This document shows positions 35,205-46,188 of a DNA stretch of 64,000 nucleotides, piece by piece; the first letter of the stretch is position 1, and every line of letters begins with the position of its first letter. The stretch spans positions 124,001-188,000 of the forward strand of contig NZ_JAAXPG010000006.1 of the NCBI RefSeq assembly GCF_012396365.1. Direction: 5' to 3'. The position numbers and the translations under genes are program-made. Below the pieces are notes generated by a model. The model was given only the letters and a program-made list of their open reading frames with translations, was not told the DNA's origin and ran no database searches. This stretch comes from Nocardiopsis alborubida. GTDB taxonomy: Bacteria > Actinomycetota > Actinomycetes > Streptosporangiales > Streptosporangiaceae.

Positions 35205-36299
35205 TCAGGCTTCGGCGGCCGGTGCCGGGTCCGGCATGGTGAAGGGGCGGAACCGGCGCGGCCCGTAGAGGCGCTCCAGCACCTCGTCGAGCTCGCCGAG
35301 CAGGGCGAACCCGTCTCGGGGCCGCCGCTCGGGAGCGGGCAGGGTGCAGCCGCGGGCGAAGGCCCGCAGCTGCCGGGGCAGGCGGCCCGCGGTCACGTAC
35401 TCCACGCACCGGGTCGCCATGTGGATGTCGGTCTGGGCCAGCGCGGGGCGGCGGGCGGCCACCTCGGGCGGGTAGAGGTCCTCGCGGCCGGGCACCATCG
35501 CCGGGACGTGCGGCGCGGTGCGCGGGGCGTGCGCCGTCACCGAGTAGCACCAGTCGACCAGGACCAGGCCGTGCTCGGCCGGGTGGACCATCACGTGTTC
35601 GGGCACGACCGCGCCGTGCACCACCCCCGCCCGCGCGGCGTTGCCGACGGCGACCAGCAGCCGCCGCCACATCCACGCCGCGTCGCGCGGGTCGACGCCG
35701 TCGGGATGGGCGCGGCGCACCTCGGCCAGGGTGTGGAAGCCGCGCAGCCGCCCCAGGATGTTGGCCCGCCGCTCCACGCCCGTGGCGGCGTCGCGGTGCT
35801 TGAAGGACTCCACCAGTTCGGGGACGAAGGCCCGGTAGCGCTCGTGGCCGTGCTCCCGGACGCGGCGCAGCGCGGTCGCCTCGGCCTCCAGCAGGTCGTT
35901 GTCGCGCGGGGCGCGGGGCAGCTTGAGCACCGCGTCGCGCCACTCCGGGGCCCGGTAGCGCACCGGGTACAGGTCGGCCACGTCGCCCCGGGCCAACCGT
36001 TCCCGGCCGACCCGGTAGGCGTGCGCGCCGGTGGCCAGGGTGAGGTCGTCCACGCGCAGGTCGCCCGCGGCCATCGCCCGGTACAGGTCCCACAGCTCGG
36101 AGAGCCTGGCGAAGGGAACGGTGCCGCTTCCGGGCGGCGCCGTGTCGGGGTGCAGCGCGCGGGCGAGCCCGCGGTGGCGGGCCGTGGCGGCCGGGGGCAC
36201 GCCGCCGCCCTCGGGCAGCGGGCCGAACAGCTCCACGGGGTCGCCGGCCAGGGCGACCTGGCGCTCGGCGTCCTCGAAGGCGGGACCGGTGGCCGTCAT
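35205..36299 (-). CDS. J-domain-like / protein-kinase-like fusion protein
   Basis: A 364-residue protein. The N-terminus contains HRGLARALHPDTAP (HPD at 50-52) and FARLSELWDLYRAM, fitting helices II-III of a J-domain. A kinase-like fold follows: VLKLPRAPRDNDLLEAEATAL with Lys126 as the beta-3 Lys, then HGAVVPEHVMV (228-238) in place of the HxDxxxxN loop, and VLVDWCYS (D249) in place of DFG. The catalytic Asp is Ala230, so it is likely a pseudokinase or has altered chemistry. It is 17 bp downstream of the NUDIX gene. Recruitment of an Hsp70-type chaperone or of a client protein is conceivable but unproven. Confidence 0.72.
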   Translation of the reverse strand: MTATGPAFEDAERQVALAGDPVELFGPLPEGGGVPPAATARHRGLARALHPDTAPPGSGTVPFARLSELWDLYRAMAAGDLRVDDLTLATGAHAYRVGRERLARGDVADLYPVRYRAPEWRDAVLKLPRAPRDNDLLEAEATALRRVREHGHERYRAFVPELVESFKHRDAATGVERRANILGRLRGFHTLAEVRRAHPDGVDPRDAAWMWRRLLVAVGNAARAGVVHGAVVPEHVMVHPAEHGLVLVDWCYSVTAHAPRTAPHVPAMVPGREDLYPPEVAARRPALAQTDIHMATRCVEYVTAGRLPRQLRAFARGCTLPAPERRPRDGFALLGELDEVLERLYGPRRFRPFTMPDPAPAAEA

Positions 36300-36316
36300 C
36301 GGACTCCTCTCGGGGG

Positions 36317-37108
36317 TCACTGCGTGCTCCGCAGCAGGGGAGGGTGCAGCAGGGCGGCGCCGCCCGCCCGGTAGAGCCGGGCCCGCCGCCCGCCGCCCGC
36401 GCCGCCGCGTTCGGCGAGTTCCCCGGTGTCCTCCACGAACCCGGGGGCGGCGAGGATCTTGCGGTGGAAGTTGGCCGCGTGCAGGGACTGGCCCCACACG
36501 GCCTCGTACACCTCGCGCAGCGCCGTGATGGTGAAGGCGGGCGGCAGGAAGGCCGTGGCCAGCGGGGTGTACTCCAGCTTGGAGCGGGCGCGCTCGACGG
36601 CGTCGGCCAGGACGCGGCCGTGGTCGAAGGCCAGGTCGAGCCCGGCGCGGGCGCCGTCGCCGTGGCCGAGGTCGCGCCAGGGGACCCAGGCGGCCTCCTC
36701 GGTGTCCCGGCCGGTGTGCGGGTCGGGCAGGTCGGGGGCCAGCAGGACGTAGGCGACCGAGAAGACGCGCATGCGCGGGTCCCGGTCCCGGGCGCCGTAG
36801 GTGCCGAGCTGCTCCAGGTGCAGCTCGGTGGGCAGCAGGGTCTTCTCCGAGAGCACGCGCAGGGCGGCGTCGGGCAGGTCGGGGTCGGCGGGGCCGTCCG
36901 GTCCGTCCTGGGCCCGGACGAACCCGCCCGGCAGCGCCCACCAGCCGCGCTGGGGGTGGGCGGCGCGCCGCGTCAGCAGCACGTGCGGCGCGCCCGACCG
37001 GATGGTGAGGGCGACGACGTCGACGGTGACCGCGGCCGGGGCGAACGCGTGCGGGTCGTAGTCGGCGAGGAACCGGCTCTCGCCGTCCTCGCGCCGCGGA
37101 TCGGCCAC
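36317..37108 (-). CDS. NUDIX-domain transcriptional regulator, NrtR-like
   Basis: A 263-residue protein. An N-terminal NUDIX fold (PHVLLTRRAAHPQRGWWALPGGFV, residues ~40-64) has a degraded NUDIX box: AALRVLSEKTLL lacks the REUxEE pattern. A C-terminal winged helix (LPPAFTITALREVYEAVWGQSLHAANFHRKILAAPGF, ~170-210) is the hallmark of NrtR/ADP-ribose-responsive regulators. NrtR proteins sense ADP-ribose or NAD-derived nucleotides and repress NAD genes. This one is first in the four-gene cluster, right behind a long inverted repeat that is a likely autoregulatory operator. The effector is unknown. Confidence 0.85.
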   Translation of the reverse strand: MADPRREDGESRFLADYDPHAFAPAAVTVDVVALTIRSGAPHVLLTRRAAHPQRGWWALPGGFVRAQDGPDGPADPDLPDAALRVLSEKTLLPTELHLEQLGTYGARDRDPRMRVFSVAYVLLAPDLPDPHTGRDTEEAAWVPWRDLGHGDGARAGLDLAFDHGRVLADAVERARSKLEYTPLATAFLPPAFTITALREVYEAVWGQSLHAANFHRKILAAPGFVEDTGELAERGGAGGGRRARLYRAGGAALLHPPLLRSTQ

Positions 37109-37118
37109 GTGCGCCTCC

Positions 37119-37159
37119 AGTTGTTCTCAGTAAGAGTATTTCTCGAACTGAGAGCAACT
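37119..37159. promoter_or_regulatory. long inverted repeat, likely operator of the NUDIX regulator cluster
   Basis: Arms AGTTGTTCTCAGT (37119-37131) and ACTGAGAGCAACT (37147-37159) are complementary except for one base, across a 15-base spacer that itself contains AAGAG and TTCTC half-sites. The block is strikingly AT-rich. It starts 10 bp upstream of the NUDIX start codon, where it would cover the promoter or early leader. Confidence 0.75.
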
Positions 37160-37370
37160 TAGCACGCGTTCGGCGTCCCGTCCATCCCTTTTCTCCGGCA
37201 CGCGAAGGCGGCGCGCGGTCCCGGGCCGTGCGGCCGCGCCCGGTCGGGCGGCTACGCTCGCGACAGGGCGGCCCGCGGACGCGGCGGGTTCCGGCCCGGC
37301 CGGTGCCCCGGGGCGGACACGCCCGGGCGGTCCGGAGGCGGACGTCGTCGCCCGCCGCTAGCATGTGTGC

Positions 37371-37382
37371 GAACGGACGTTC
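37371..37382. promoter_or_regulatory. LexA (SOS) box of ruvCAB
   Basis: GAACGGACGTTC is a perfect match to GAAC-N4-GTTC, the Gram-positive/actinobacterial LexA site, and it is flanked by C and G to extend the palindrome by one base on each side. It lies 21 bp before the ruvC start, where LexA would block transcription until DNA damage. Confidence 0.85.
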
Positions 37383-37403
37383 GAGAAGACAAGGGTGAGG
37401 CGC

Positions 37404-37952
37404 GTGCGCGTGTTGGGGATCGACCCCGGACTGACCCGGTGCGGTGTCGCCGCCGTCGACGGCGCCATCGGCCGGCCGCTCACCCTGCTCGGCGCCGACG
37501 CCGTGCGCACCAGCCCCGACACCGACCTGCCCCACCGGCTCGTGGGCATCGAGCGCGGCATCGAGGAGTGGCTGGACCGCTACCGGCCCGACGCCGTCGC
37601 CGTCGAGCGCGTCTTCGCCCAGCACAACCTCAGCACCGTCATGGGCACCGCCCAGGCCAGCGGCATCGCCCTGGTCTGCGCCGCCCGCCGCGGCCTGCCC
37701 GTGGCCATGCACACCCCCAGTGAGGCCAAGGCCGCCATCACCGGCAACGGCCGCGCCGACAAGGCGCAGGTCGGCACCATGGTGGCGCGTATCCTCGGAC
37801 TCGACGGGCCCCCCAAGCCCGCCGACGCGGCCGACGCCGTCGCCCTGGCCATCTGCCACATCTGGCGCGGCGGGGCCCAGGCCCGCGTCGCCCAGGCCCA
37901 GCAGGACTTCGCCCGCAAGGTGGAACTGGCCCGCCGCACCCGCGGCCGCTAG
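37404..37952 (+). CDS. ruvC: Holliday junction resolvase RuvC
   Basis: A 182-residue endonuclease that cuts four-way DNA junctions. It begins [14 protein letters not shown] (first catalytic Asp), has VERVFAQHN (catalytic Glu) and ends with [11 protein letters not shown] (C-terminal catalytic Asp). GTG 37404 is chosen among three close GTGs because AGGGTGAGG lies just before it. It starts the ruvC-ruvA-ruvB unit under the LexA box. Confidence 0.97.
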   Translation: MRVLGIDPGLTRCGVAAVDGAIGRPLTLLGADAVRTSPDTDLPHRLVGIERGIEEWLDRYRPDAVAVERVFAQHNLSTVMGTAQASGIALVCAARRGLPVAMHTPSEAKAAITGNGRADKAQVGTMVARILGLDGPPKPADAADAVALAICHIWRGGAQARVAQAQQDFARKVELARRTRGR

Positions 37953-38002
37953 CGCCCCGCCCCCAGGAAGGAGAGGGGTACCGTCCCCGGTGCCCACACC
38001 AG

Positions 38003-38623
38003 ATGATCGCGTTCCTCACCGGCCGGGTGGCCGCACGCGGCGCGGGCACCGCCGTCATCGACGTCGGCGGGGTCGGCATGACCGTGCAGTGCACGCCCTC
38101 CGCGCTCTCGCGCCTGCACGTGGGCGAGACCGGGACCGTGGCCACCAGCCTCGTCGTGCGCGAGGAGTCCCTGACCCTGTTCGGGTTCGCCGACGACGAC
38201 GAGAAGCACCTGTTCGAGCAGCTCCAGACCGCCTCCGGGGTCGGTCCCCGACTGGCCCTGGCCATGCTCTCGGTCCACAGCCCCTCCAGCCTGCGCCACG
38301 CCGTGTCCACCGAGGACACCACCGCCCTCACCCGCGTACCCGGCATCGGCAGGAAGGGGGCCCAGCGCATCGTCCTGGAACTGCGGGGCAAGCTCGACGC
38401 GCCCGTGCTCACCGACGGCACCCTGCCCGGGGCCGAGGCCGCCGCGTCCGGGAACGAACCCCGCGGCGCCTGGCGCGGACAGGTGGTCTCCGGCCTGGTC
38501 AACCTCGGCTGGTCGGCCAAGGACGCCGAGGCCGCCGCCTCCGCCGTGGCGACCGAGGCCGAGCACACCGACGACGTCGCCGTCCTGCTGCGCAGCGCCC
38601 TGCGCAGGCTCAGCCGCGCCTAG
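38003..38623 (+). CDS. ruvA: Holliday junction DNA helicase subunit RuvA
   Basis: A 206-residue protein with the N-terminal OB-fold [13 protein letters not shown], helix-hairpin-helix elements ([35 protein letters not shown]) and a C-terminal RuvB-contacting domain. It holds the junction in open square form and loads RuvB. Confidence 0.97.
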   Translation: MIAFLTGRVAARGAGTAVIDVGGVGMTVQCTPSALSRLHVGETGTVATSLVVREESLTLFGFADDDEKHLFEQLQTASGVGPRLALAMLSVHSPSSLRHAVSTEDTTALTRVPGIGRKGAQRIVLELRGKLDAPVLTDGTLPGAEAAASGNEPRGAWRGQVVSGLVNLGWSAKDAEAAASAVATEAEHTDDVAVLLRSALRRLSRA

Positions 38624-38640
38624 GAACAGGGAGGACCCCC

Positions 38641-39789
38641 GTGTACGACTTCCACGAGGAAGACCCCGGCGGCTCGGCCCCCGGCGGGTCCCCGCCCTAC
38701 GAGCGCGACGCGGTCTCGCCCGACGCGGGTACGGACGAGCGCCAGATCGAGGGCGCCCTGCGCCCCCGGGCCCTGGACGAGTTCGTCGGCCAGGAACGCG
38801 TGCGCGAGCAGCTCTCCCTGGTGCTGCACAGCGCCAGGCGGCGCAACCGGGCGCCCGACCACATCCTGATGTCCGGCGGTCCGGGCCTGGGCAAGACCAC
38901 CCTGGCCATGATCATCGCCGCCGAGATGGGGGCCCCGCTGCGCATCACCTCGGGCCCGGCCATCGAGCGCTCCGGGGACCTGGCCGCCGTGCTCTCCACC
39001 CTCCAGGAGGGCGAGGTGCTCTTCCTGGACGAGATCCACCGCATGGCCCGCCCCGCCGAGGAGATGCTCTACGTCGCGATGGAGGACTTCCGGGTCGACG
39101 TCGTGGTCGGCAAGGGGCCCGGCGCCACCGCCATCCCGTTGGACATCGCGCCGTTCACGCTGGTCGGGGCCACCACCCGGGCGGGAATGCTGCCCGCACC
39201 CCTGCGCGACCGCTTCGGGTTCACCGCGCACATGGACTTCTACACCCCCGAGGAGCTGGAGCTGATCCTCCAGCGCTCGGCGGGCCTGCTCGGCGCGCCC
39301 CTGGACGCGGACGCCGCCGTGGAGATCGCCGGACGCTCGCGCGGCACCCCCCGGATCGCCAACCGGCTGCTGCGCCGGGTGCGCGACTACGCCGAGGTGC
39401 GCGGGGACGGACGGCTGTCGCTGGCCACCGCCCGCGCGGCCCTCGAACTCTACGAGGTGGACGAACTTGGCATGGACCGGCTGGACCGCGCCATCCTCGA
39501 CGTGCTCATGAGACGGTTCCGCGGCGGCCCGGTCGGCCTGTCCACGCTGGCGGTGTCGGTGGGGGAGGAGGCCGAGACGGTGGAGACCGTCGCCGAGCCC
39601 TTCCTGGTCCGCTCCGGCTTCCTGGCCCGCACTCCGCGCGGCCGGGTGGCCACCCCGCAGGCCTGGGCGCACATGGGGCTCACTCCGCCGCCGGACGCGG
39701 CCTTCGGCGCGGCGGCGGCCAACGGCGGCATCACGGGTAACTCCGCTCCCGCGGGCAACGCGGGTAACAACGGTACGGCGAGTCCCTGA
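38641..39789 (+). CDS. ruvB: Holliday junction branch-migration ATPase RuvB
   Basis: A 382-residue AAA+ motor from GTG 38641 behind GGGAGGA. Walker A is GGPGLGKTT, Walker B is LDEIHR, sensor I is GATTRAG, and the winged-helix [20 protein letters not shown] and [16 protein letters not shown] follow. The C-terminal ~40 residues are a Gly/Asn/Ala-rich tail that goes beyond the usual end of the family. Confidence 0.97.
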   Translation: MYDFHEEDPGGSAPGGSPPYERDAVSPDAGTDERQIEGALRPRALDEFVGQERVREQLSLVLHSARRRNRAPDHILMSGGPGLGKTTLAMIIAAEMGAPLRITSGPAIERSGDLAAVLSTLQEGEVLFLDEIHRMARPAEEMLYVAMEDFRVDVVVGKGPGATAIPLDIAPFTLVGATTRAGMLPAPLRDRFGFTAHMDFYTPEELELILQRSAGLLGAPLDADAAVEIAGRSRGTPRIANRLLRRVRDYAEVRGDGRLSLATARAALELYEVDELGMDRLDRAILDVLMRRFRGGPVGLSTLAVSVGEEAETVETVAEPFLVRSGFLARTPRGRVATPQAWAHMGLTPPPDAAFGAAAANGGITGNSAPAGNAGNNGTASP

Positions 39790-40109
39790 GCAGTGCGTCT
39801 GACACCGGGCCCCGATCCGGGCACAATGGATTCCGGCCGCGCGGATCGGGGACGAACCGTTAACACTCCGATCTCATCCGGTGGGATACCGGTGACCCAC
39901 GCCACGTAAGCTGGGACGAAACAGCCGATACGGGGCAAGACTCCGTACGTGTCGTTCGACACCGGTGGAACGAGTCGGCCCTCTGGCGCGTTGTACGTGC
40001 CGGACAGGTCCGGACCACGCGGTTCGTGCCGATGCGAAGAAGGTGGCCGTCGCGGTGTCCGATCCGACAGCCGTCGGCCACACGACGAAACGTCAGGAAG
40101 GACGCCCCC
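39790..40109. other. ruvB-yajC intergenic region, 320 bp
   Basis: No coding sequence is visible. It contains a small palindrome GTGTCG-TT-CGACAC (39949-39962) and an 8-bp inverted repeat CCCGATCC/GGATCGGG around 39822-39852. AT-richer segments near 39860-39890 could hold the yajC promoter. Confidence 0.45.
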
Positions 40110-40475
40110 GTGCAGGGCCTTTACCACCTCGCTGCCGAAGGAGAGCCCACGGGCGGACTCTTTGGCATGCTGTTCCCGTTCCTGCTGATCCTCGTGGTGT
40201 TCTGGCTGCTGTTCTGGCGCCCGGCCCAGAAGCGCCGTCAGCAGGAGACGCAGATGCACAACGCCCTGGTCCCCGGTGTCGAGGTGATGACCAAGGCCGG
40301 TATCTTCGCCACCGTCGTCGAGATCCACGAGCAGGACGTCCTGCTGGAGATCGCGCCCGGGACCCGCATCCGCATGCTCAAGGCCGGTGTCGGAGAGGTC
40401 GTCACCCCGGCCGCCGACGACACCCCGGTGGAGGACCGCCCCGACTTCGGCGACGACGACAAGCCCAAGGGCTAG
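40110..40475 (+). CDS. yajC: preprotein translocase accessory subunit YajC
   Basis: A 121-residue inner-membrane protein from GTG 40110 with AGGAAGGA upstream. One membrane span (FGMLFPFLLILVVFWLLFWRP) is followed by the family phrase QKRRQQETQMHNALVPGVEVMTKAGIFATVVEI. Its tail is acidic. YajC associates with SecDF, but the secD/secF genes usually directly downstream are not present here. Confidence 0.95.
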   Translation: MQGLYHLAAEGEPTGGLFGMLFPFLLILVVFWLLFWRPAQKRRQQETQMHNALVPGVEVMTKAGIFATVVEIHEQDVLLEIAPGTRIRMLKAGVGEVVTPAADDTPVEDRPDFGDDDKPKG

Positions 40476-40864
40476 GCGTACCTCCTCGGGCCTCCGCTCC
40501 GCTTCGGCCCAGGTCCGGGCGCCCAGAGCGCGGGAACCTCCGGCGCCTCCGGTGAGACGGCTCGTTCCCCGCAGCCTCACCTCCGGCGCCTCCAGAGCCC
40601 CGCGGGCGCCCGAACTCCCCGGGCCTTCGCTCCCCGCGCGGTGAGCGGACGGCCCGCCCGTCGCCAGCCGGGGCGTTCCGCGCCGAGGAGGGCCACCGCC
40701 CTCGACCGCGCGCGGTACTTTCCCGGTTCGCGCGCGCCCGACCCCGGTACCGGCTCCCGCACGGGAGCCGGTACCGCCGTGTCCGGCCCGACGCGGACCG
40801 CCGCCGCGTCGCCCCGGCCCCATCGGTCCCGACACACGAGAACCCAGCAGAAGGCCCATCCCAC
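40476..40864. other. yajC-apt intergenic region where secD-secF are expected
   Basis: This 389-bp GC-rich stretch has no open frame resembling SecD or SecF. It contains the 32-bp perfect inverted repeat listed separately. Confidence 0.7.
40745..40776. terminator. 32-bp perfect inverted repeat after yajC
   Basis: Arms of 15 bp (40745-40759 and 40762-40776, reading CGGTACCGGCTCCCG and its complement) surround a CA centre. No U tract follows. It probably ends the yajC message before apt. Confidence 0.6.
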
Positions 40865-41419
40865 ATGCCCGACGACACCGCCACCGCGGCGCCCGTCCCG
40901 AGCCCGGAGCTCATCCGGGCGCACATCCGCGACATCCCCGACTTCCCGAAGCCCGGCGTCCTGTTCAAGGACATCACGCCGCTGCTCAACCACCGGGAGG
41001 CCTTCGCCGCCGCCGTGGAGGGCCTCGCCGCCCCCTTCCGCGCCGCCGGGGTCGACCACGTGGTCGGACTGGAGGCGCGCGGGTTCATCTTCGGCGCCCC
41101 GGTCGCCATGGCGCTGGGCTCCGGCTTCGTCCCCGCGCGCAAAGCCGGGAAACTGCCCTCACGGACCATCGGGCAGGCCTATGATCTGGAGTACGGCACC
41201 GCGACCGTCGAGATCCACGCCGACGCGGTCTCCCCGGGCAGCCGTGTGCTGATCGTCGACGACGTCCTCGCCACCGGCGGCACCGGCAGGGCCGCGGTGG
41301 ACCTGGTCCGCAAGGCGGGTGGTACGGTCGTGGGATTCTCCGTCCTGATGGAGCTCTCCGCGCTCCGGGGACGGGACAGGGTGCCCGACGTGGAGCTGCA
41401 CACCCTCCTCACGGTCTGA
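40865..41419 (+). CDS. apt: adenine phosphoribosyltransferase
   Basis: A 184-residue purine salvage enzyme making AMP from adenine and PRPP. The PRPP motif is VLIVDDVLATGGTG. The opening IRDIPDFPKPGVLFKDITPLL and GLEARGFIFGAPVA are typical of Apt. It is followed by a terminator and relA, the usual actinobacterial neighbour. Confidence 0.96.
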   Translation: MPDDTATAAPVPSPELIRAHIRDIPDFPKPGVLFKDITPLLNHREAFAAAVEGLAAPFRAAGVDHVVGLEARGFIFGAPVAMALGSGFVPARKAGKLPSRTIGQAYDLEYGTATVEIHADAVSPGSRVLIVDDVLATGGTGRAAVDLVRKAGGTVVGFSVLMELSALRGRDRVPDVELHTLLTV

Positions 41420-41497
41420 TCCGGCCGACCCGCGCCGCAGCCGACGCCCCTCCCCACGGGGGAATGCGCGAAGGCCCGTCATCGTTGACGTACTCCA

Positions 41498-41521
41498 CCA
41501 CCGGGGGTGAGCCCCCGGTGG
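41498..41521 (+). terminator. hairpin after apt
   Basis: A perfect 10-bp stem CCACCGGGGG (41498-41507) and CCCCCGGTGG (41512-41521) with a TGAG loop lies 78 bases after the apt stop. Confidence 0.7.
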
Positions 41522-41567
41522 CCAGTGTCACATCCGCCGCCGGGTGCGGCGGGAGCGGGGAGGCCGA

Positions 41568-41600
41568 GGCCGTTCCCGACGGGAACGGCCCCACTAGACT
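41568..41600 (+). promoter_or_regulatory. palindrome and -10 box upstream of relA
   Basis: A perfect palindrome with 11-bp arms GGCCGTTCCCG (41568-41578) and CGGGAACGGCC (41580-41590) around a single A is followed five bases later by TAGACT (41595-41600), a good -10 box. The palindrome covers the -35 position, so it could be an operator or a second terminator. Confidence 0.5.
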
Positions 41601-41718
41601 GGTGGGAGAGGTACCGCGGCGGCCACGTCACGACTGGCCCTGACGACACACGTGCACCGGTGGAGCCGGGCGGCGCTGACGGCGCCCGCGCGACCGGACG
41701 GATCCGCGGGAGGTAGGC

Positions 41719-44184
<2,466 letters not shown>

Positions 44185-44202
44185 CCCCGCCGGACGGCGG
44201 GG
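44185..44202 (+). terminator. hairpin after relA
   Basis: CCCCGCC-GGAC-GGCGGGG plus one closing pair starts directly after the relA stop codon at 44184. Confidence 0.6.
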
Positions 44203-44318
44203 GGAGGGGCCGCGGGCACGGCGGGCAGGGCGGTCCCGGCGCCGCGCGGACGCGAGCGGGCGGGACACGGCCGGGCTCCGGGCGCCCGGGCAGGGAGCCC
44301 GGGGCCCGTGCGCACCGG

Positions 44319-44786
44319 TCAGATGCGGATCGTGGTCGAGCGCACGATCTCGAACACCGGGTGGCGGTCGGCCTCGGCCGCGAACGCCTCCTCGGGGGCG
44401 TCCGGCGGCGTCTCGAAGTACAGGCCCACCACTGCGGAGCGCGGGTGGTCCAGGTACTCCTTGAGCAGCGGGGCGGCTTCCTCGGCCCCCAGTTCGCGCA
44501 CGCTGATCAACTCGATCCAGCCGCCCTGGCGCAGCGTCGCGAAGCCGTCCCCGCGCAGGTTGCGGACCCAGTCCACCTCCCCGTAGGGGGAGACCAGGAA
44601 CCGGCCGCGGTCGCTGTCCAGCACACTGAGCGGGATGGTGCGCAGGAAGCCCGACTTGCGCCCACGCGTGGTGAGCAGGTGCAACTCGGGCAGGCACACC
44701 CCGTACTTGACGAAGCCGCTGACGACGGCGTTGGCGGTCCGCCGCAGCCCCGTCATCTCGAACCGCTTCGTCGGCTCGTTCCCCAT
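44319..44786 (-). CDS. DDN-family F420-dependent nitroreductase-like protein
   Basis: A 155-residue protein starting at 44786. The phrase LHLLTTRGRKSGFLRTIPLSVL and the split-barrel order VSPYGEVDWVRNLRGDGFATLRQ match the deazaflavin-dependent nitroreductase family (Ddn) of actinobacteria. It likely uses F420H2; the substrate is unknown. It is transcribed toward relA, separate from the acyl-CoA dehydrogenase operon. Confidence 0.88.
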   Translation of the reverse strand: MGNEPTKRFEMTGLRRTANAVVSGFVKYGVCLPELHLLTTRGRKSGFLRTIPLSVLDSDRGRFLVSPYGEVDWVRNLRGDGFATLRQGGWIELISVRELGAEEAAPLLKEYLDHPRSAVVGLYFETPPDAPEEAFAAEADRHPVFEIVRSTTIRI

Positions 44787-44926
44787 CTCGGCAACTCCCT
44801 CGCTCGGCTGCTCCCCATTCTGGTGGCTGCGCGCACCCGGCGGCACCGGGGGAGGCGCACATCCCGCGGTGAGTCCCCCTGACCGGCCCGGACACGGACC
44901 GAAGCGGGGCGTCCGCAGGGGCGCGG

Positions 44927-46117
44927 TCAGCGGAAGGCGGAGATCCCCGTCACCGACTGGCCGATGCTGAGCGCGTGGATCTCCTCGGTGCCCTCGTAGG
45001 TGGCGACCGTCTCCAGGTTCACCATGTGCCGCATCACCGGGTACTCCAGGGTGATGCCGTTGGCGCCGTGCACCGAGCGCGCCGCCGCCGCCACCCGCTG
45101 GGCGGCCGCCACGCACGAGAGCTTGCCGAAGCTCACATGGTTGTGGTGGCACCGGCCCTCGTCCTTCAGGCGCCCGATCCGCAGCGCGGTCATGGCCGCC
45201 TGGTTGACGTCCACCACCATGTCGGCGAGCTTGCGCTGGGTCAGCTGGAACCCGGCGATCGGCCGACCGAACTGCTCACGGCTCAGCGCGTACTCCAGGG
45301 CCGCCTCGTAGCAGGCGCGCGCGGCGCCGGCCGCGCCCCACACGATGCCGTAGCGGGCCTCGTTCAGGCACGACAGCGGCGAGCCCAGGCCGCGGGACCC
45401 GGGCAGGACCGCGTCTGCGGGCAGCCGCACGCCCTCCAGCACGAGTTCGGAGGTGATGGACGCGCGCAGCGACAGCTTGCGGTGGATGACGTTGGCCGAG
45501 AACCCGGGCGTGCCGGCGGGCACCACGAACCCGCGCACACCCTCGTCGGTGGCGGCCCACACCACGGCCACGTCGGCGACCGAGCCGTTGGTGATCCACA
45601 TCTTGGTGCCGTCGAGCACCCAGTCCGTCCCGTCCCTGCGGGCGCGGGTGCGCATCGAACCCGGGTCGGAGCCGGAGTCGGGCTCGGTCAGGCCGAAGCA
45701 GCCGATCGCCTCACCGGCGGCCATGCGCGGCAGCCACTCCTCCTTCTGCTCCTCGGAGCCGAACTTGTGGATGGCCGCCATCGCCAGCGAGCCCTGCACC
45801 GACACGAAGCTGCGCAGGCCCGAGTCCACGGCCTCCAGCTCGCGGCAGGCCACGCCGTAGGCGACCGCGCTGGAGCCGCCGCAGCCGTACCCCTCCAGGT
45901 GCATGCCCAGCACCCCGAGGGCTCCGAAGGCCCTGGCCAGCCCGCGCGGGTCGGGCAGGGTTCCCGCGTCGAACCACTCGGCCACGTTCGGCGCCAGCTC
46001 GCGCGCGGCGAAGCCGCGCACGGCGTCGCGGACGTCGCGCTCGGTGTCGGACAGGTCGGCGTCCACGGCCAGGAAGTCGTGCGGGTCCGGGGCGGCGGGC
46101 CTGCGGGAGTCGCTCAT
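44927..46117 (-). CDS. acyl-CoA dehydrogenase, glutaryl-CoA dehydrogenase-like
   Basis: A 396-residue flavoenzyme. CFGLTEPDSGSDPGSMRTRAR and WITNGSVADVAVVWA give the FAD-binding core. The catalytic Glu lies in VATYEGTEEIHALSIG, the position used by glutaryl-CoA dehydrogenase. SREQFGRPIAGFQLTQRKLADM and the HGANGITLEYPVMRHMVNLETV ending support the GCDH branch. It is last in the DUF3870-CoA-transferase operon, 71 bp after the transferase. Confidence 0.9.
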   Translation of the reverse strand: MSDSRRPAAPDPHDFLAVDADLSDTERDVRDAVRGFAARELAPNVAEWFDAGTLPDPRGLARAFGALGVLGMHLEGYGCGGSSAVAYGVACRELEAVDSGLRSFVSVQGSLAMAAIHKFGSEEQKEEWLPRMAAGEAIGCFGLTEPDSGSDPGSMRTRARRDGTDWVLDGTKMWITNGSVADVAVVWAATDEGVRGFVVPAGTPGFSANVIHRKLSLRASITSELVLEGVRLPADAVLPGSRGLGSPLSCLNEARYGIVWGAAGAARACYEAALEYALSREQFGRPIAGFQLTQRKLADMVVDVNQAAMTALRIGRLKDEGRCHHNHVSFGKLSCVAAAQRVAAAARSVHGANGITLEYPVMRHMVNLETVATYEGTEEIHALSIGQSVTGISAFR

Positions 46118-46188
46118 GGTGGGGTGTCCCTTCGTGGTGCTGACGGCCGGTGCGGCCGTGCGGATCCGGTGCGTGACCCGCTGGGGTG

